This document shows positions 62,439 through 64,000 of a stretch of 64,000 nt of DNA, piece by piece. The notes beneath the pieces are model-generated. The model was not told the origin of the DNA and ran no database searches. It worked only from the letters and a program-made list of their open reading frames with translations. The position numbers and the translations under genes are program-made. The DNA is from Ruminococcus sp. NK3A76. GTDB taxonomy: Bacteria; Bacillota; Clostridia; Oscillospirales; Ruminococcaceae. How positions within the stretch are numbered: position 1 is the first letter of the stretch; every line of letters begins with the position of its first letter. The DNA lies in contig NZ_JMMA01000002.1 of assembly GCF_000686125.1 (NCBI RefSeq), positions 992,001-1,056,000 on the forward strand, given 5' to 3'.

Positions 62439-62495
62439 TATGCTCTCCCGGACGGCTCTCTTATGCTTTGACCGCCGCAGGGGGAGCTTTTTGTC
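62439..62495 (+). terminator. Imperfect hairpin terminator
   Basis: GCTCTCCCGG and the later GGGGGAGC pair with an inner bulge and are followed by five T residues. Confidence 0.6.
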
Positions 62496-62556
62496 TGCCT
62501 GGTGTGTCTGAGCACCTGAAAAGATTAATGTGTGCGTATTAAGACTTTAGTTTTTA

Positions 62557-62585
62557 TTGACTTTTTCATTTGATTGTGATATAAT
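62557..62585 (+). promoter_or_regulatory. Promoter of the final lipoprotein gene
   Basis: TTGACT at 62557-62562 and TATAAT at 62580-62585 with a 17-base spacer. Confidence 0.85.
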
Positions 62586-62629
62586 TTTACTATGAGTAAT
62601 TATAGGCAAAATCATAAGGAGAGTGACCC

Positions 62630-63976
62630 ATGCGACGTGTAGGTAAGACAGCTGCTTTAATAGTGTCGGCAGCGATGACGCTTGCTCTTAGCTCGTGTAC
62701 GCTTACGGGCTTTTCGGCTGAGGGCGCACTTACAGCACCTAAGCTCTCCGAACAGCAGAGCCTGATACATAAGGCGCTGATAAACAGCGTCGGCGGCAGT
62801 ATAACGCTCAAATACCCCCGAAACGGCGACAACCGCTCGGCGTATGTTATCGCCAATATCGACGATGAGCCTGATAACGAGGCGCTGGTCTTCTACCAGT
62901 ATACCTCGATGATTGACGGCTCTGAGGGCATACGCTTAAACCTTCTCGATACCGACGGCGAAGGCAACTGGTATTCGGTAAAGGAGCTTGCAGGCGCAGG
63001 CACAGATGTTGACAGGGTAATGATATCCAACGAGGGCGCAAGCTCTGCTGCAAATATAGTCGTCGGCTATCAGAATATCGGTACTGCTGATAAGTCTCTT
63101 GAAATATACAGGTATAAAGACGGCAGCTTTGACCGTATCGGCTCAGACAGCTATACGATACTCGAATCTGCCGATATAGACGGCGACGGGTATAAGAATT
63201 TCATAACAGTCAAGTCATCAACTGACGAGAACGGCTCTCCGTCCGGCGCATCGGCTTCCTTGCTCAGGATAAGGAATAACGAGATAGTCAGCGAGGGCAG
63301 TATCTCGATGTGCGATAACATGGTCGATTATGTCAGAAGCTCGGTCGGCAGGCTTGAAGACAGCTCGTATGCTGTGTATGTTGACGGCATAAACTCCAAA
63401 GGCGAGCTCCAGACAGAGCTGCTTTTCTACCGCTACGGCTCGATGCAGGACCCTGTAGCGCAGAGACAGTCAAAGCTCGCACCGCATACTGTCAGGCTTC
63501 CGGGCTACTACAGCGCTGATATAGACGGCGACGGCGTGGTCGAGGTGCCGCATACAACGGTCATGAAGGGGTATGAGAGTATCTCTAACGAGGATAAGCT
63601 CTACCGCACCGAATGGTATGTTTACAGAGATTTCTATAACTTCGAGCAGAAGTATTCAGGCTTCTATTCGCTGTCTGACGGATATTTTCTCAACTTCCTC
63701 TCACGCTGGGGCGATGAGGTGACAGTCAAGAAGGACGCTTTGTCAGGCGAGTATGTATTTTGCCGCTATACAGGCGATATATCGAGCGATATGACGGAGC
63801 TTATGCGTATTGCAGTGCAGTCGGAAAACGACAGCGAGAAATTCATTGACAACGGCTATGAGATAATAGCAAAAAAGGGTCAGATGAACTACCTCGTCAA
63901 GCTGCCGACAGTAAGGCGTGAAAAGCTGATACCGACAGTCGATGAGGTCAAAAACAGCCTGCTGATAATAAGCTGA
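62630..63976 (+). CDS. Lipoprotein with FG-GAP/VCBS-like calcium-binding repeats
   Basis: This 448-residue protein has a signal peptide ending in the lipobox LALSSC, so it is probably anchored outside the membrane. The body is beta-rich and contains repeated Asp-rich turns NIDDEPDNEA, LLDTDGEGNWY, SADIDGDGYKNF and SADIDGDGVVEVP, as in FG-GAP/VCBS beta-propeller blades and EF-like calcium loops. AAGGAG lies 8 bases before the ATG. The function is unknown, possibly surface binding. It ends 24 bases before the window edge. Confidence 0.82.
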   Translation: MRRVGKTAALIVSAAMTLALSSCTLTGFSAEGALTAPKLSEQQSLIHKALINSVGGSITLKYPRNGDNRSAYVIANIDDEPDNEALVFYQYTSMIDGSEGIRLNLLDTDGEGNWYSVKELAGAGTDVDRVMISNEGASSAANIVVGYQNIGTADKSLEIYRYKDGSFDRIGSDSYTILESADIDGDGYKNFITVKSSTDENGSPSGASASLLRIRNNEIVSEGSISMCDNMVDYVRSSVGRLEDSSYAVYVDGINSKGELQTELLFYRYGSMQDPVAQRQSKLAPHTVRLPGYYSADIDGDGVVEVPHTTVMKGYESISNEDKLYRTEWYVYRDFYNFEQKYSGFYSLSDGYFLNFLSRWGDEVTVKKDALSGEYVFCRYTGDISSDMTELMRIAVQSENDSEKFIDNGYEIIAKKGQMNYLVKLPTVRREKLIPTVDEVKNSLLIIS

Positions 63977-64000
63977 TGAAGCTGTTTGCAAACAGCAGGG

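Overview
The window looks like a chromosome segment of a mid-GC Clostridia bacterium, most likely a Ruminococcus-type member of the Oscillospiraceae. The evidence is strong AGGAGG ribosome sites, TTGACA/TATAAT promoters, a truncated alpha/beta small acid-soluble spore protein gene, a CotF-like coat gene pair, and several large serine recombinases of the kind common in gut Firmicutes. Host genes occupy about 1-4.5 kb, 33.6-42.2 kb, 45.7-50.1 kb and 52.2-64 kb. Mobile DNA fills the rest.

About 4.5-33.6 kb is a composite integrated element. It carries an SSB-like protein, two serine recombinases with small TnpW-like partners, and a replication block (CHC2 primase, P4/D5-type helicase and an iteron field of GGCGTATA units). 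It also has a mobilization block (MobC, relaxase, and a MobB-like gene overlapping the relaxase by 482 bp), a ParM/ParR partition pair with 11-bp repeats, and an inserted STAND NTPase. Its largest cargo is a type I restriction-modification locus built as an invertible shufflon. hsdM and hsdS are followed by a tyrosine recombinase, a second hsdS half gene and a silent target-recognition cassette in the opposite orientation, with four copies of a 14-bp site between them. A TIR protein, a two-TM SLATT-like protein and a 46-residue Pro/Lys-rich protein sit between this and hsdR, and hsdR has a one-base frameshift. The right end is a mosaic of relics (MobC with an oriT-like region, hsdS and rep fragments) and a third serine recombinase that has split a spore-protein gene.

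The host region at 34-40 kb is a Dlt-like operon: adenylating ligase, carrier protein, PLP-dependent decarboxylase-like enzyme, MBOAT acyltransferase and a DltD/SGNH-like protein. The decarboxylase-like gene is not part of a classical dlt operon, so the transferred group may not be D-alanine. A chemoreceptor gene follows. A small element at 42.2-45.7 kb (serine recombinase, TnpW, coiled-coil protein, oriT-like region, MobC, no relaxase) has the same plan as parts of the large element.

From 45.7 to 50 kb lie a two-component system, whose kinase has an amber codon at position 4, and a membrane-anchored metallophosphoesterase. A 2.1-kb integrase element sits in a tRNA-Thr gene and is bounded by a 47-bp direct repeat (50115-50161 and 52251-52297). 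The remaining host genes are an ECF sigma factor with an anti-sigma-like membrane protein, a GGDEF protein, pyridoxal kinase, TrmL, DegV, lipoproteins, CotF-like proteins, phosphoglycerate kinase and a TPR-like membrane protein. I saw no rRNA and no CRISPR array.
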